Shown: in pieces, positions 45,131-58,300 of the stretch | How positions within the stretch are numbered: position 1 is the stretch's first letter | Layout: the number at the start of each line of letters is the position of its first letter | Source of the DNA: Pleurotus djamor | Taxonomy: Eukaryota; Basidiomycota; Agaricomycetes; Agaricales; Pleurotaceae | Assembly (NCBI GenBank): GCA_029747585.1 | Contig: JAPEVF010000102.1 | Coordinates: 46,234 to 110,233 of the forward strand | Direction: 5' to 3' | Length of the DNA stretch: 64,000 nt | The notes under the pieces: generated by a model | The model's database searches: none | Told to the model about the DNA's origin: nothing | What the model saw: only the letters and a program-made list of their open reading frames with translations | Translations under genes and position numbers: made by a program

Positions 45131-45873
45131 GGATTAAGACTCGCAGTGAGGAATCGTTTGCCATTAAGACGAACATGACTTGGCGGTTTTAGCGACAATA
45201 TCTGATCGATATTATGAGTTAATATGACAGGTATCGACACACTATGTGTCATCAGGCTACAGAAGCACCTACCAGGAACCACAGAGACTGAGAGGGCCTG
45301 GGGCTGTTTAAGCGAAGACAATCTGTCTTTTAAGTCTTCGTTTCGTTCAGCCTATCCCGAAAAGGTCTCGTGAAAGTGGACCGATTCCATACTCTTGACA
45401 GTTTTTACCTAGAAGCTTCGGGCAAAGAATCATCGGGGGTAGGCTCGATTTCCAGCATCTGTGACGAGAGGATGACGGTCGATCCTTTTTAATGTACATT
45501 GAGGGGAGTCGGGGGACGCGACGTGGATTTTATGCCGTACGGAGAAGAGAAATCTTCCCTGCCGCCTGCTCGTTGGACGATAGAAGGAGGGCCATAGATC
45601 TAACCGCCGCTCCTGTTGCTTCAGCCCAAGTCAGTCGGACGGAGAAGCTGTGATTAGTAGCGGCGCGGACAGCGGGCATTTAAAGTTGTCGTACAAATAT
45701 GAGCTCCGAAGAACTTCTGAGGTCCGCGAAGGCGGCCTTCTTACCTTCGCCCTCTACTTACATCATGTTTCTTCCTAGTGTTCTAGTGGTGCGGTCCAGA
45801 GTTCAACCAATTTGCTACACTTATAGATCAAGGATAAGGCGCACAAGAAACTACGCAGGCTTCTAGGACGTGT
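45131..45873. other. Intergenic between lectin and reductase
   Basis: Includes the 5' exon and promoter of the lectin (45131-45350 region) and the 3' flank of the reductase gene. Open frames here are short. No repeat was recognised. Confidence 0.4.
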
Positions 45874-48800
45874 CTAGAGGAAACCACCGGAAATCCAGGT
45901 ATTGACCCATCTCTCAACGCCGGCTTGATCAATGGCGATCATATTGCGTAGAAACGTAGATGACGATTTGCGAGTATGAAGGGTGTCGAGGCTGGGTAGA
46001 CCCAATGCTTCACCACTCCCTGTGGAGCTGCTTATCTTCACGAAGCGGAAGAATGGGAGGAGCCTCAATGCAGGGATCGCATGGAGATCACTGTCGTCGG
46101 CCTCGCCTTGTGCTCGGGATTCAAGCGCGTCTAACCACTCAGGATATGGGACCAGTGGGACGCCAAGCTTCCCCGCTAGTGTTTGACAGACAAGCGATGC
46201 CGAAACTGGGCGTGGATGAACAAGGTGAAAGACTTGTCCCTCTTCGGATGGCGAAGTAGCCAAATCGAGCAAGACCTGTGAGGCCGACTGAAGCGGTATC
46301 CAGCTCATGATCTATTACGACACCGATTTACCTGTCAGCCCGCGTAGTAGCCATCACCAAAGGCAGTAACCCACCTTGTCCTGGCCGAAATTCGGGAAGC
46401 ACTTGAGTGCTCGCGACGATTTGACAATGGAAGGCAACCAATCAGACTGTTTCCAGTAGCCATTCACTCCGCCACTAATTTGGCCAATTCGGACGACTGC
46501 CACTGGCAAGGACGTTGCCACAGAAGCATTGAGCAAAATGGACTCGGCTACCCATTTGGACTGGCTGTAGCCTGTGCCTTCCGCCAGAGTCGGTGATACT
46601 GGGGCTTCCAATACGCTCGAGCCTCCTTGATGGCCTATCCACAGCTAAGCGTCTGCGTTCACGCGGCATGAATGAAGCATCACCCACGAGATAAAACCCC
46701 GATACTGCTAACAAATGTAATCTTCGGTGGTGAATGCCGCGAAGAGGACAATGCCACGTCTATCAAATTTCTGACCGCTTTGACGCTGGGCTCAAAAGAT
46801 TGTAGAGACAGATTGAAGTCAACCGGCCAAGCTGAGAGCCGCAGTGGATGAATATTCAAAAGCCACGCAGGTTCGGTGTAGGCCTACCGTTGAGTATGAT
46901 GTGAGTGACAGACGCTCGGATCTGGGAATACTAAGTGGATGCGAAAACGTTGAGCTCATCGATGCAAACGCACCTCTTGTGCCAGTACGGACGTCAAGCC
47001 TGCATTAGCATCTGCCATGTCTGCCTCGACAAGAACCAACCGTGACGAGCTCATCACGCCACTTGGGTCCAGCCCGATGGTCTTTAACGCGGTCGTCTGC
47101 CTCTCAACGAGCGTTGAAGTACCCCGCCCAGGACGATTTAGAGCAAACACTTTGGATGTACCCGAGGCCTTGAGGATATCAGCGAGAAGACTAGCACCCA
47201 GAGAACCTGTTGTGCCTGTGATCAAGAAAACTTCACCGGTGCCACTTGCAGCAGGGCTTTGAATGGGCCGAGCAGGAAAATTCGCGCTGTACGTCTCGAC
47301 CATATCTTTCATGTTCTGCACGGCCAACTTAAAATCGTCTTCGTCTAATACCCCACTATTGGATCGAGACGCGAAGCGAACGGCAAAGGCGCTGAGCTTT
47401 GACACAGTGGGATATTGGTAGACGAGGTTCTCCGGAATCGCGTTTGAGTTTAACTTGGTAGTATCGCGGATCGCCCGTGAAAGGGTATTTCGAATCCAGG
47501 TAGCTTGAAGACTGAGAGTGTCAGATTAATGGAGACGGGAGGGATGGGTGGACGAGGCACCTATCACAACCGTGTTGAAAGAGGTCTTGATCGTCTAATA
47601 TGTCGGCGTTCATAACTTTTTGAGCGACTCTTGCTACGAAATCGCGGACTTCGTTTGCTTTCCACACTGATGGAGGTACCACCTCGAGCTGCGAAGTTTC
47701 TTCGACTGACTGGTAAAGGGCTTCGATTTCCGATGCATACTTGGAAATGACGCCTTGTCGGCGAGGCGTGTTCTTGGCAGTATAGTCGAACGGCCTGCTA
47801 GCCGAAGCGACTAGAATCATCTAGGAAAAATGTGAGGCAAAAGAATGATGCGTCGCAAGGAGGTATCGCTGACTTCCTTGAAAACACGCGAATGCTGTGG
47901 TGCGTATGCGTTCATTCGTTCAATAGTCGGCCTGTAATTTCAATGAGACTCGAATTGGATATGGTATTCTATGTTTATGGGCAAACACTCACCAGATCAC
48001 ATTCCTAAACTCTGCGAGTTTCACGGCGTCAGATGGCTCAAACTTGTACTCGGCACGCAGATCAATGAGGACGCCGACGTTGAATTTCCCTCGTCCGAAC
48101 ATCACCGCGGATTGTACACGGGGATCTTGGTTCAAGATATTTTCTGTTTGGAAGCTGACGACCTATAGTCATACAGGGGACCAGGGCAGGACATACCTAA
48201 GGGGCCTGGGTTCGTCTGACGGAGTGGGACGCTTGAGTCATATTGGTTGATTTTGAATTTGGTCGCCCACCTTCTCACCAGTACTGTGCATGATTTGGTC
48301 GTCCACTCGATCAAAGATCTTGTAGTATCCGGGCTTGGACGGATGAGCAACAAACAAGTCGCCCGTATAGTACGCGTCCATTCCATCATACTTTCCATTG
48401 ATCACGCACGGAATCGCGTATGGGTTTGGCTTGAGGGAAAGGGATGGTTGACAAAGAAGGAGGATAANTTTTTTCGTTCGTACTCACCAGAATCACGAGT
48501 TCGTGCTGTGAATAACCATTGGGTATAAGGATACTTCTGAGATTTCCAGAGAATGTTAGGTATTCCCAGTCGAGATCGGCGGAGCCTGGTAGAAAGTCTC
48601 ATTAGACTAGCAGACGACAACAACGCGGAAGGTACTGACCTGGTAACATTGGACTCATGATGCCGATCTCAGTGCTTATGATAGGTATATCAAACGACGG
48701 AAGTTGGTTCATGTAAGCCATGCAAAACATACCACCCATACAGTGTGAAAAGGTCGACACCATGACGTATCAAGGAGTCACCAACCGCCTTGTTCAAAGG

Positions 48801-50207
48801 CCCTCCACCGAAAACCTATGTACGGGCATCACGGTCAACACCAACTTGGCAAGGCAAGGAGACTGCTTGGCTCACAATACCATCGATGCTTGAGAGAAAC
48901 TTAATCGTGTCTTGGCTGCGAGACCAAGCCTACACAAGTTAGTGGTTGATGAGATGCAACGATTGCCGTATGAAAGTCGGACCTCGATGAAGGCTGGTAC
49001 ACAGCATATAAGATCCGTTTGAGTTGCTTTGGAACTTGACAGGACGTTGTCGGGTGTAGGTTGAACGGGGGGTACTTGGGGACGAGCGGCAGTGATGGTG
49101 ATGCCTATGCTAGCCTAATGATTGAGTGTAAGCCGAATGAATCGTGCAATGATGCCAGTCGTCATGCGTACCGTCCAAACTGTTTGCATCATACCCATCC
49201 CGTGAAACATCGGCATTGCCTGTGGTAGAGGGCATTAAAATATAGAGAGCATACTGAATGGACGAACATGGCAAGAGAGCCTGACACCTGTTAGGTCGCG
49301 GGAGCCAAAGTCTATTAAGGTGAGTATAGAGTATTCAATCCGACTTGGAGAGTAGGGACGGTAACATACATGGGGCTAAGCCAAGTTGCAGTATTTGGAG
49401 ATGGCTCCACCCAATTGGTTTGGGAAATGCGGTACTACCTACAGCGCTGGTTATCACTCAGGAAGGATGTGATTAATGGCCTCGCACCTGAAGAGTGAAG
49501 GAGAACTGCTAAACTATTCAAATCGGGCTTGTGTAGGGGCAATGGCACGCATGTTTCATCAGCGATGTACAAGTCGTCAAAGGTGGGAATGGGTGATTGA
49601 GCTGGAAGGGGTAGACGAGGGTCTTTCTCATGGAGTAGTTTGAGAGCGGCTTCGAAAACACTGTGCAACGCTGCCTCGGCTCCAACCAAGACATGGGCGG
49701 TGTGTGTGATAGACAGAAGGTGTGCCACAGCAGCAGGCGAGTTTCTAGGCGATATTAAAAACGGCACAAACCCTGCTTTCACAGTTGCCGCAATCAACGT
49801 GAAGTAAGTGAACGTGTCTGATTATAAGAAAGCCTCTGTTAACGCGTGGACAAGCATCGTTTCAGAGTATTGAGCTTACCTGAGGCAGCGAATATACCAA
49901 CGATGTTGTCAGTATCAGGTTTATGTTCGAGCCCTGTGAGATTCTGGATCAACCGCGCGCCGCGGGTGAACGCACGAACGGCTTCAGGCCATTTGACAAC
50001 GCTGGGTTGGTCGGTGACACCTGGATACACAAAGATGGGATGTCCCGGGGTGTTATAGTAGTGCCAGTCATACAGCTCTGGCAAAGTGAGGCTTCCGTCG
50101 AGTGGTGGAGGCTTGAAGGTAGTACTCTCCAAGGCCTGGGTCTGAGGAGGCACCGACAAAGGGAGAGGGTTGAAGTCGAGCGTCGGGTAAGAAACCAGGG
50201 GCGCCAT
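45874..50207 (-). CDS. NRPS-like adenylate-forming reductase (A-T-R)
   Basis: Activates a carboxylic acid as its adenylate, loads it on a carrier domain and releases it by NADPH reduction. The start at 50207 reads MAPLVSYPTLDFNPLPLSVP. Adenylation domain: LLHSSGS (A3-like) near 49500, ALAMPMFHGMGMMQTVW near 49210, FTLYGCTEIGIMSP near 48680-48640 and DAYYTGDLFVAHPSKPGYYK near 48370. Carrier: DLFQHGCDSLQATWIRN near 47590 with the Ser for phosphopantetheine. Reductase: VFLITGTTGSLGASLLADIL near 47230 (GxxGxxG NADPH loop) and GTGYSQSKWVAES near 46570 (Tyr-x-x-x-Lys). It resembles alpha-aminoadipate reductase in layout but lacks its N-terminal extension; basidiomycetes often have such enzymes for aryl or alpha-keto acids. 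About 15 introns; one ambiguous base at 48468. Confidence 0.93.
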
Positions 50208-50555
50208 CGTTCCTGGTCACCCACAGGCTTCGAGCGAAGAGCATTTATACTCAACGCCGGATGGTGAAGCAGCCGCTATAGCGGCACTCATCAGAGGAAG
50301 TCGTCTCACGGCGTCATATAAATGAGTCAGACCGTGAGTGCCTACGAGGAGTTATGGTGGGCATGGCTCCAGTCGATGGTAACATAACTCGATGGTTCTC
50401 TAGACTTCTATTAGATCGAAGATAACCGTCTATACAAACCATTATTATTATAAACCTACGAATACATATTATGCAAAATGCTGAGATGGGAGGTATCTAG
50501 ATGAGATGATGCGACGACAATGCAACAATGACAACATAATGAATAACAAATGACA
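50208..50555. other. Intergenic between reductase start and RPO41 stop
   Basis: The promoter of the reductase lies here. An AT-rich patch near 50425-50480 probably includes the RPO41 3' end. No other feature. Confidence 0.4.
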
Positions 50556-53500
50556 TTACGAGAAGAAATACTGCGACTTCTTGATCGCTGCAACGTTGAA
50601 GTCACCCTTCTTCGGAAGGGGAGGAAGGATGTCGGTCAAGTCGATAAATTTGCCGAACAAAGTGATCGTGGCAGCGTCGTCCTTGGCCTTCCGCTTCATA
50701 GCTGATTTGGTACGAGAGTCTTCCTCTTCGTCCTCCTCGTCAAACTGATCATCCTCTTCAAGGAGCAGGTCAACAAGGGATTTGGAGGAATCGGAATTTT
50801 TGTCACTAAGTGATGACGACGAAGATTTCTTCGAAGGAGATGCCGGCGCATCCTTTTGGAGGGTTTCGAGCATATTTTGGAGGTCGGCGAGCGCATCGCC
50901 AGAGGTTTCGGCTTCTTCTACAGTCGGCTTCTCAGTCTCTGAAATAACGAGAAGATCCTTGATCGCATCCAAGGATTTCGCTTGCTCCGGGGAAGCAACC
51001 ACCCTAGCACCAGCTTCCCGAAGGTGCTTGATCAAGCGAGGGGACCTGAGGTGGACCAAAGGGAGTTTGTAACCCTTGTAACGTTCCATGAACTAGGTGA
51101 ATGGAGCTACGATCAGATGTTTTGAACAGGTAAAGGGAAAAGGGAAGGGCTGACCTCTTCCTGAAGCTTGACAAGGACATCAGAAGAATGCAGGGCGATA
51201 AAGGTATCACGGATGATTTCAGACATCTTATCAATGCTGCAAGCATGGGTCCAGTACGAATCGTGGACCGATGCGAAAGTTAAACCTTGCGTCTGTGACA
51301 AGCGATCAACAACGACGGAAAAGGACAAAAGATGAGGACATACTCTACATTCCAGAGCCGTAAGCATCATGTGGGTGGCATCCAAGCTGTGAATGAAGTT
51401 AGGCGGGAAGGCCGAAGCCTGCTTCATGGAATTCACTGAACCATTTGGTCAAAACCTGGTCGACAGAAGAAAATAACCCTACGAACCTTCGGCCGGCGAA
51501 TTGGGATCTGAAATGAACACCGTTTGCAATGACGTCATGATTTGCTTCCTCTTGGGCTTCCTGTATGGCTGGACGATCGGCAAGCCTAATGGTGTTGTCC
51601 AGACCACGGAAGTCATTTGCTCCTTCTTCAATCTATCCTGAGGGAGTGACGCAGACTTCTTCCCTCTTTTCGAGGAGTGCTCCGAGACAGCTTCGGGGAT
51701 CCGTTCACCAGGGATAGACTTCGAAACAAGACGAGCACACAAATTAAGCCAATTTTGGATGTGTTGAGCACCGCTGAACAGATCACCAATGCAGGTAAGG
51801 ACCTGGAGGACGAGGGAGATGGAAATTAGAATCGAGCTAAAATGGGGACGACAACGGATCGCACCTGCTTTGCGAGATAAGAAGCAGCCATCCAACATTC
51901 TTCTTCAGGAATGTCCTTCCTGTCGCGAAGTTGCTTCTCGATCTGGTCACGAGCACCAACGAAGGTGACACCATAAACAGTGGTCATGACCTGGGGCGAC
52001 AGATTTAGTCTCGTTGAGGAGGAAATCTAGGACCAAATGCACAGCGACGTACAGTTTGCTTGACGACCTTCCTGGTGATCTTGCCACGAAGCATGAGGGC
52101 ATACTTGTCGCCCTTCTCCGCATCCTGGTCGAGCAAAGTTTCAACCATCTTTCCAACGTAAGTGTACACATCCGAAGGACGATCAGCAGCGGATAGATTG
52201 ACTTGCGCAGCGCCGCGGGCATCACCACCAAGCGCTGCATAGTGCTGCAATCCATTGCAGGTTCCATCTTGATGAACGGGAAGGGAAGATTCGAACGCGT
52301 GCGGATCGGGAGAGGTTAAAGCAGCATGAAGCTCCATGGACGTTGCAAGACATTGCCATGGATCGTCAGCTTGTGTCCACCAACGACGTCCCTAAGGATA
52401 CCATTAGTCCGAAGGCCCACAATCAGAGAATAAGGGAGACATACATCAAGAGGTCTGGTAGCACTGTCGAACACATCGTCAAGGCGCTCCATGACGAATT
52501 CAACGCGCTCATCGAAGCTCGCTTTGTCGTATCCGTACAAGTTGGCCAAATGGATTTTGAGCCAGCGAAGTCCACGCTCGCCCAATGGCCTTGCTTCGGC
52601 AAACTTGAGGAGACCACGGGAAAGGTCATCACCAATGTGGTTCAGATGCGGTGGGATGGGATAAGCGCGACCGCGGAAGTCTAAATTATGGGGAAGATAG
52701 ATAGTGTCTCCAAGGAACTGGGGATGCCATATTGATGAGTAGATGTCTCAAAGCACCACGGAAATTCACCCACCGCTCGAGCTATTTCAATCTTGTAATT
52801 GACACTGCATCGTTCACTATGGTTATTAGCCTTGGCTTGATTGTGCGCACGCTGGCGAACAAGGTAGACACTGCGAGCCTTCAAGTCGGTCTCGAAGTTT
52901 TCAGGACGTTCAGGCTCGGGTTCGTCGTAAGCAACCGGAGGCATTTTCCCCAGACGCTCACCCGAATTCCAAACAGCCAGGACAACATCAAACAAGGGTT
53001 TGTTAATCTTCCATGGCGTAGAGCCGAGCACATCTAGACCAGCATAAACCAGCTCGACGTTTCCCAGCTGCGAAGCGTGCTTGAGATAAGCGAGTTGTTC
53101 CACGGAATCCTTGAATCGCATAGCCGACGCTAATAACAGAGATCAAACGTCAAATGTTTATCCGGAGTGTACATATGTAAGCACATACATTTGTTGTAGA
53201 AGTACCCGCCTTGGTCGTGACTCAACCAAGGTTTAGGTTTCACCAACATTGGCAAGTGACGTGGATGCAAAGTTTCACGAAGGCCATCCTTTGCTAGGCG
53301 ATCGGCAACGACGGGGTTCAAACGGATGACACCGAGCTTCTGTCCGCGAATATACTCGTAGGAGTGGAAGAACGCTGGTTGGATCTCAGACCTAATGAAC
53401 CGCAATTTTGTCAGCGTCAAGCACGCAGTAACGGTCAATAAAGTACTCACACGACAGACCCCGTCTTCGGATCAACACCTGTCCTCTCCACCTCCGCGAC

Positions 53501-55204
53501 GTCCATAAGACACTCAACAAGGATGCTACCGATCTTCAACCGAACAGACTGCGTCCACTCAGCCGTCCAAGTCTCGCCACTCTCCACATACTTCTGCGCG
53601 GCCATCCGTCGAGCTTGCAAGTCTTTATACTTGTACTTGTTGAAAAATTGCGACGCAGGAGCAGTAGGATCGGATTTTGAGACTTGAGGTTCAGATTCGG
53701 GGGACAGCGAGTCTTCAACGCTGTCAACCGCGCTACTTGGAATGATGAGAGAGCTCTTCTTGCTCATCTGAGCCTTGTACTCCATCTCAACGGACTTGCC
53801 AACTCCAATCAGAGCACGCGCTGTTTTCATACCATCCGATACACCGCCCGTCCCCTGCAGCCTCATTATTTCGAGAATTGTGATGAGTGAGAGTTTCTCG
53901 GGTTTGACCAACTGTAAGAACGGAGCGAGGGGGACGTTGAAGGTGGTACGGCCGCGTTTCGGGGTTGTGTCCGTCTCGGCAGCAACAATGTCTTTGATCG
54001 CCGCTGAGAGTCGTTGCTGTAGCTTAATATGCCATTCCCACATCCATTTCTGGAGGTCGGGGGCGTTGAGTGCGCCGCTGTTAATACCAAGCTCGGCAAA
54101 TCGCTCCGCCTGATGTTTGAGACGCGCGACAGCGACGTCGTAGACCGACTCTTCCAGAAGTTTTTGGCGGGCGGTAAGCTCAGATGGGAGGACGCGCCGC
54201 GCGAGGACAACGTCAGCAAGATGATTACGAAGGTTGGTCAGATTGAATGGAATTTCGGGTGTTTTCGCATCATCCCCTCCCTCATTTTTCTGCAACCGAT
54301 CCAGTCAAGTCGAGATCACGATTTATGGATGGCACGCACCTTCTGCTTCAACTTGAACGTATAAACAGGACGAACTTGAGGGACACCTTCGAGGGGATCT
54401 TGGAACATGGTGCCGATCGACTCCGTCTGCCCGAGCTCCGAAACTACTTTGGAGAGATTCAAGTCCACGGCCGCTTTGGAAAGGAGCTTGATGACACCAG
54501 CGGCCTCTTCATCACTCTCGAATACGCGATCAGATACGACTGAGGGCACGTCAACGTCTCGTTCAATGAGGTTGGAAAGCAATGTCAGAGGCGTTTGGGC
54601 ACTTGCACATTTGACAGGATCCGCCGAGTCTGGGTTGAACCTACTTCACCTAAGCGGCACGTACATCAAACTTCGGACTAGAGCTCACCTAAGCCAAGCC
54701 AGTAACATCAGCGCGTAAGTAGAGGCCGAAGGAGCTATCTTCTCCAGAGTCGAGCTCTCCATTGATTGGTAGAGCTTCCACGCTTCCTCCAGCCAGTACT
54801 CTCGATTGTCCCCGTCCTGTCCAGATGCCATGCCAATGTACGCCTGTAGGATATTGTTGAAGAGGCGCGGTTCAATGACATGGGCAGATTGCTTCATTAG
54901 CCGTTCAAAGATTTGCTTCGCCCGGGGGACGTCGTAAAGATTGTGTAGGCATGCATCTATGACCGCAACGAGTTCCTGTGTTGATGAATCAGTGAACCAG
55001 ACATCGTTTGCGGGGGACGAGGCATTCTTCGGAAGGGGGGGTTGGCAAAACAGTTAACCGACCAGGTCGGTTGAGGTCCGCGCGCGCGAGGTAAGGGGGG
55101 TAGTCCGGGTGAGGAACGGGGGTCGTCGCGAGGGCCTGGCTAGTCAAAAAACGTTGAATTGGAGGCAAACGACATCTTTGAACCGTTCTCAACCGGACGA
55201 ACAT
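50556..55204 (-). CDS. RPO41: Mitochondrial DNA-directed RNA polymerase
   Basis: Single-subunit T7-type RNA polymerase that transcribes mitochondrial DNA. The N-terminus at 55204 ([20 protein letters not shown]) is basic, Arg-rich and non-acidic, as for mitochondrial import. The PPR-like N-terminal part covers 55000-54300. Polymerase motifs: [20 protein letters not shown] near 52280 (motif A Asp), RKVVKQTV joined across an intron to [15 protein letters not shown] near 52070 and 51965 (motif B, Lys and Tyr), and [20 protein letters not shown] near 51280 (motif C HDS). The protein ends KSQYFFS. Before that end is a Ser- and acid-rich insertion (50900-50700: long SSSSS and DEEDEEED runs). About 12 introns. 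Confidence 0.97.
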
Positions 55205-55380
55205 GAAGAAAGTGAAGAAAATGAAAACGTCGACGGAAGGTAAGCCCTGGATTTGCAGAAAAAGTCACATGATCATAGAAATTTAGGAGTTAGGAGCTCA
55301 GGGGAGCTTGAGTGAGTCAACATGAGAAACCTGAAATCTCGAAAGTCTATATAGATACAGAATGTCCGAGTAGCTGTTGA
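55205..55380. other. Short intergenic region between RPO41 and the PKS
   Basis: 176 bp that must hold the RPO41 promoter and the PKS 3' end. Confidence 0.4.
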
Positions 55381-58300
55381 TTATCTTTGATCACGCCAAC
55401 CATACTCAAGATGAGTCAAAAATCCACCATTCTCGAAGATCTCGAAATGGCCTCCTTGAACGGTCGTTACCCTCACATCGAGTCCTTCCACAGGGTGAAA
55501 GCCAAGATTTTTCCAGTCTCCATCAGATTCTTCCAGCGCCATCCGTATCCCTTCTGTAGCGACATACAAGTCCACAGGGAGCCCGGACAGACTCTCTCTG
55601 ATCCACTTAGCGAGCCCGGATTCGTAATCAACAATGCTGCCTTTGGCTTGTTCAATGAGATGCCTGGTGCTCGAATGTATCAAGCGAAGTGTTGTTTCAT
55701 AGTAGAGACGGATGTTCTCAGAGTTGATTTTGCCTTGGACAGCATACCAAAGGTCGGCACCTATCTGCTTGCGCTGAGGTCGAGGATCTCTGTCCAAGCA
55801 GCCGCTGAGCATTTGGAACAGGCTGAGACACACTCGTGAGCTGGCTTGGTGGGCTTCGAAGCTTTCTTCATCGAGCATGAAGAAGGGACTGGCGATGATT
55901 GTGAATGATGTCGGCGATGAGTTTCGGGAATCGACTCACCTTGAGAACAGGGTCGGCCAATACTCAAGTAGTGCAAACTGAGAGATCGTATCTCCGTTCT
56001 TTTTGAACAGCTTGGCCAGTTCGATGGTGACCAAGCAAGTCCCACTGTAGCCTGCCAAACGATAAGGGCCGAATGGGCGCACTCGTTTTATTTCTTTAAA
56101 ATAGAACGCCGCCAAGTCTGTGATAGAGTCTAGAGGCGCGTCGTGGCTTGCTTGAATACCATATAACGGGGTATTAAAGCAATCTTGTAAGGGCATGAAA
56201 GCGACGATGTCGCCTGAAGATCCGTGGATGAGGAATAGAGGGGTTTCGTTGCCCACAACGAGGGGGATTATTGGGATTTTTCGGTCGAGGCTGTCCCAGT
56301 TAAACGGAGGTTTGAGTACACCTGCATTGGGTGAAACGTCCGCCGACAATGGGCCAGCGTCAGGACCCCCGGAAAGCTCCATCTTCTTCAAAATATCGGA
56401 AAGGCAGATGTCGCCAAGAAGCTGGAACTGAGTGAGGGCCACGAAAGGCTTCAATGCCCAAGACAAGCGTCCAGCGGCAAGAGAATCCAACCCATATGAG
56501 GTCAGCGGTGTGTCCGCGTTGAAGTCACTTTCATCCACATCAATATACTCCAAAATGAGATTTTGGATTTGGACCTTGGGATTGGATTTAGTATTGCCTT
56601 CGAGAATTTCGCATGATGGGATGAGGTGATCGTATAAGGAGGAATTGCCGAGGGAACGGTGAACTAAAGACCAATCATAATCAGGAACGTAGACATTGAT
56701 GTTAGTTCCAGCTTGAAGAGCCCTTAACCCGTGGCCAACCCAAGAGCACAATTCTACGGGGGCTCGTCATGAGTACCGGACACATACCATCTAGCAAAAC
56801 GAAGATACATACGGCGAGCTGACTTTGCCCAAGCTATCCAATGAACATATTGAGGTTCCACTTCTGTGTCGAAAGAATGACGCCAGACATTGTCCGTAAT
56901 GTAAGGAGCCGCAATACTGAATCCATTGGGATATTGCTTGATCGCCTCCTCCACGGCGGTATTTGCGCTTTGAGAGGTTCAGTAGGGAGCCCCCTTAAGA
57001 TTAGGCACAAAGATACTCACGAAGCGTAATTGGATTGTCCCACAGAGCCCCAAGCAGCGACAGAAGAAAGCGATATTAAGAAGTCAAGGGCCCGGATATC
57101 GACGGTGGATTCTAAGCACTGCAAAGCCCCAAGCTTCGGAGCGAAGGCAATATCGAAGCTTTCTTGTGTCTGATTAACGAGTAGTCTGTCGCTAAGTACG
57201 ACCGCTGCGAGGACGCAACCACCGAGTGGTAAGGACAGATTGTCAATAAGGGATTGCATAGCTGATGCGTCTGATGCGTCTGATGCCACGAGCTGGAGAT
57301 CTAGGTCCGGTAAGCTTTCCAGATACGCTAGTGTAGCCTGGGTTGGCGTTGGATGAGGTTGCCGTAGAGTGGCTCTACCCGATCGAGACGTAAGGATAAT
57401 TGTGCGTGCACCATTCTAGCGGCTCTATTGAGTTGAATAGGGGCGAGATGGGACGATTGTGCATACCTCGTACATCCACTCTGCGAGGTATAACCCTACT
57501 AGACCTATCCCTCCGAGGAGGACGTAAGCCTTGGTAGCACTGAATAGCGACGTTTGGGTTTGCTGTTTAGAGAGATGGAGTTCCTGAAGATTGATTTGGT
57601 TCGAATCACTAATACGATGAGGGGAGTCAGGAGACGGGGTAAAATCGAGGACTCCAAGGAGGTCAGAGGCTATCCAAGGATTTGTGTCTAAGCACGATTG
57701 GAGAGTGACCGCGACCTCGCTCCAGAGAATAAGCCGCGTCTGCTTCGGTAACACACTACAAAGGGCCTGTGCCTCGGTTCCAAATGAATGGGACAAGATC
57801 AACTCTGCCGACTTCAAAGAAGATGCCAACAAAAGTTCCGTGACATCGTCCGTGTTGAAAGTCTCGAATGGAACGTTCAAAAATGTGAGCGTTTCTCGGA
57901 TCGACCGGGAGGTACTGTCAACCAGGATACGTTTGTGCCGTAGTCTTGTAGGAAATTGAAGTGAAGTGCTACCCAGCGCATAACCAACTAAGAAAAAGCC
58001 AAGGGCTAGCCGAGCCACAGTGATCAGGGGCAGCGAAGGGTAGGATATGGGGAGCGTTTGGCCTCGATGAACCACAACCTCTTCTGAAGGGAGGCTGGAG
58101 CAAATACCCATGTGGAGCTGGGTACCGTCGTCGTTGAAAGAGACGCCGACAAAACCATAGAAATAGTTTCCTTCCCGGCTTTCCTCTGCTGTAGAATGGA
58201 TCACTTGAATCCGTACATGATCGTTTGGAACATTTAAGATCTTCGTCGCCCGTATGTCGTTATCAGGTGATGGTGGAAGAGATGGCAAGAGTTTTGGGAA

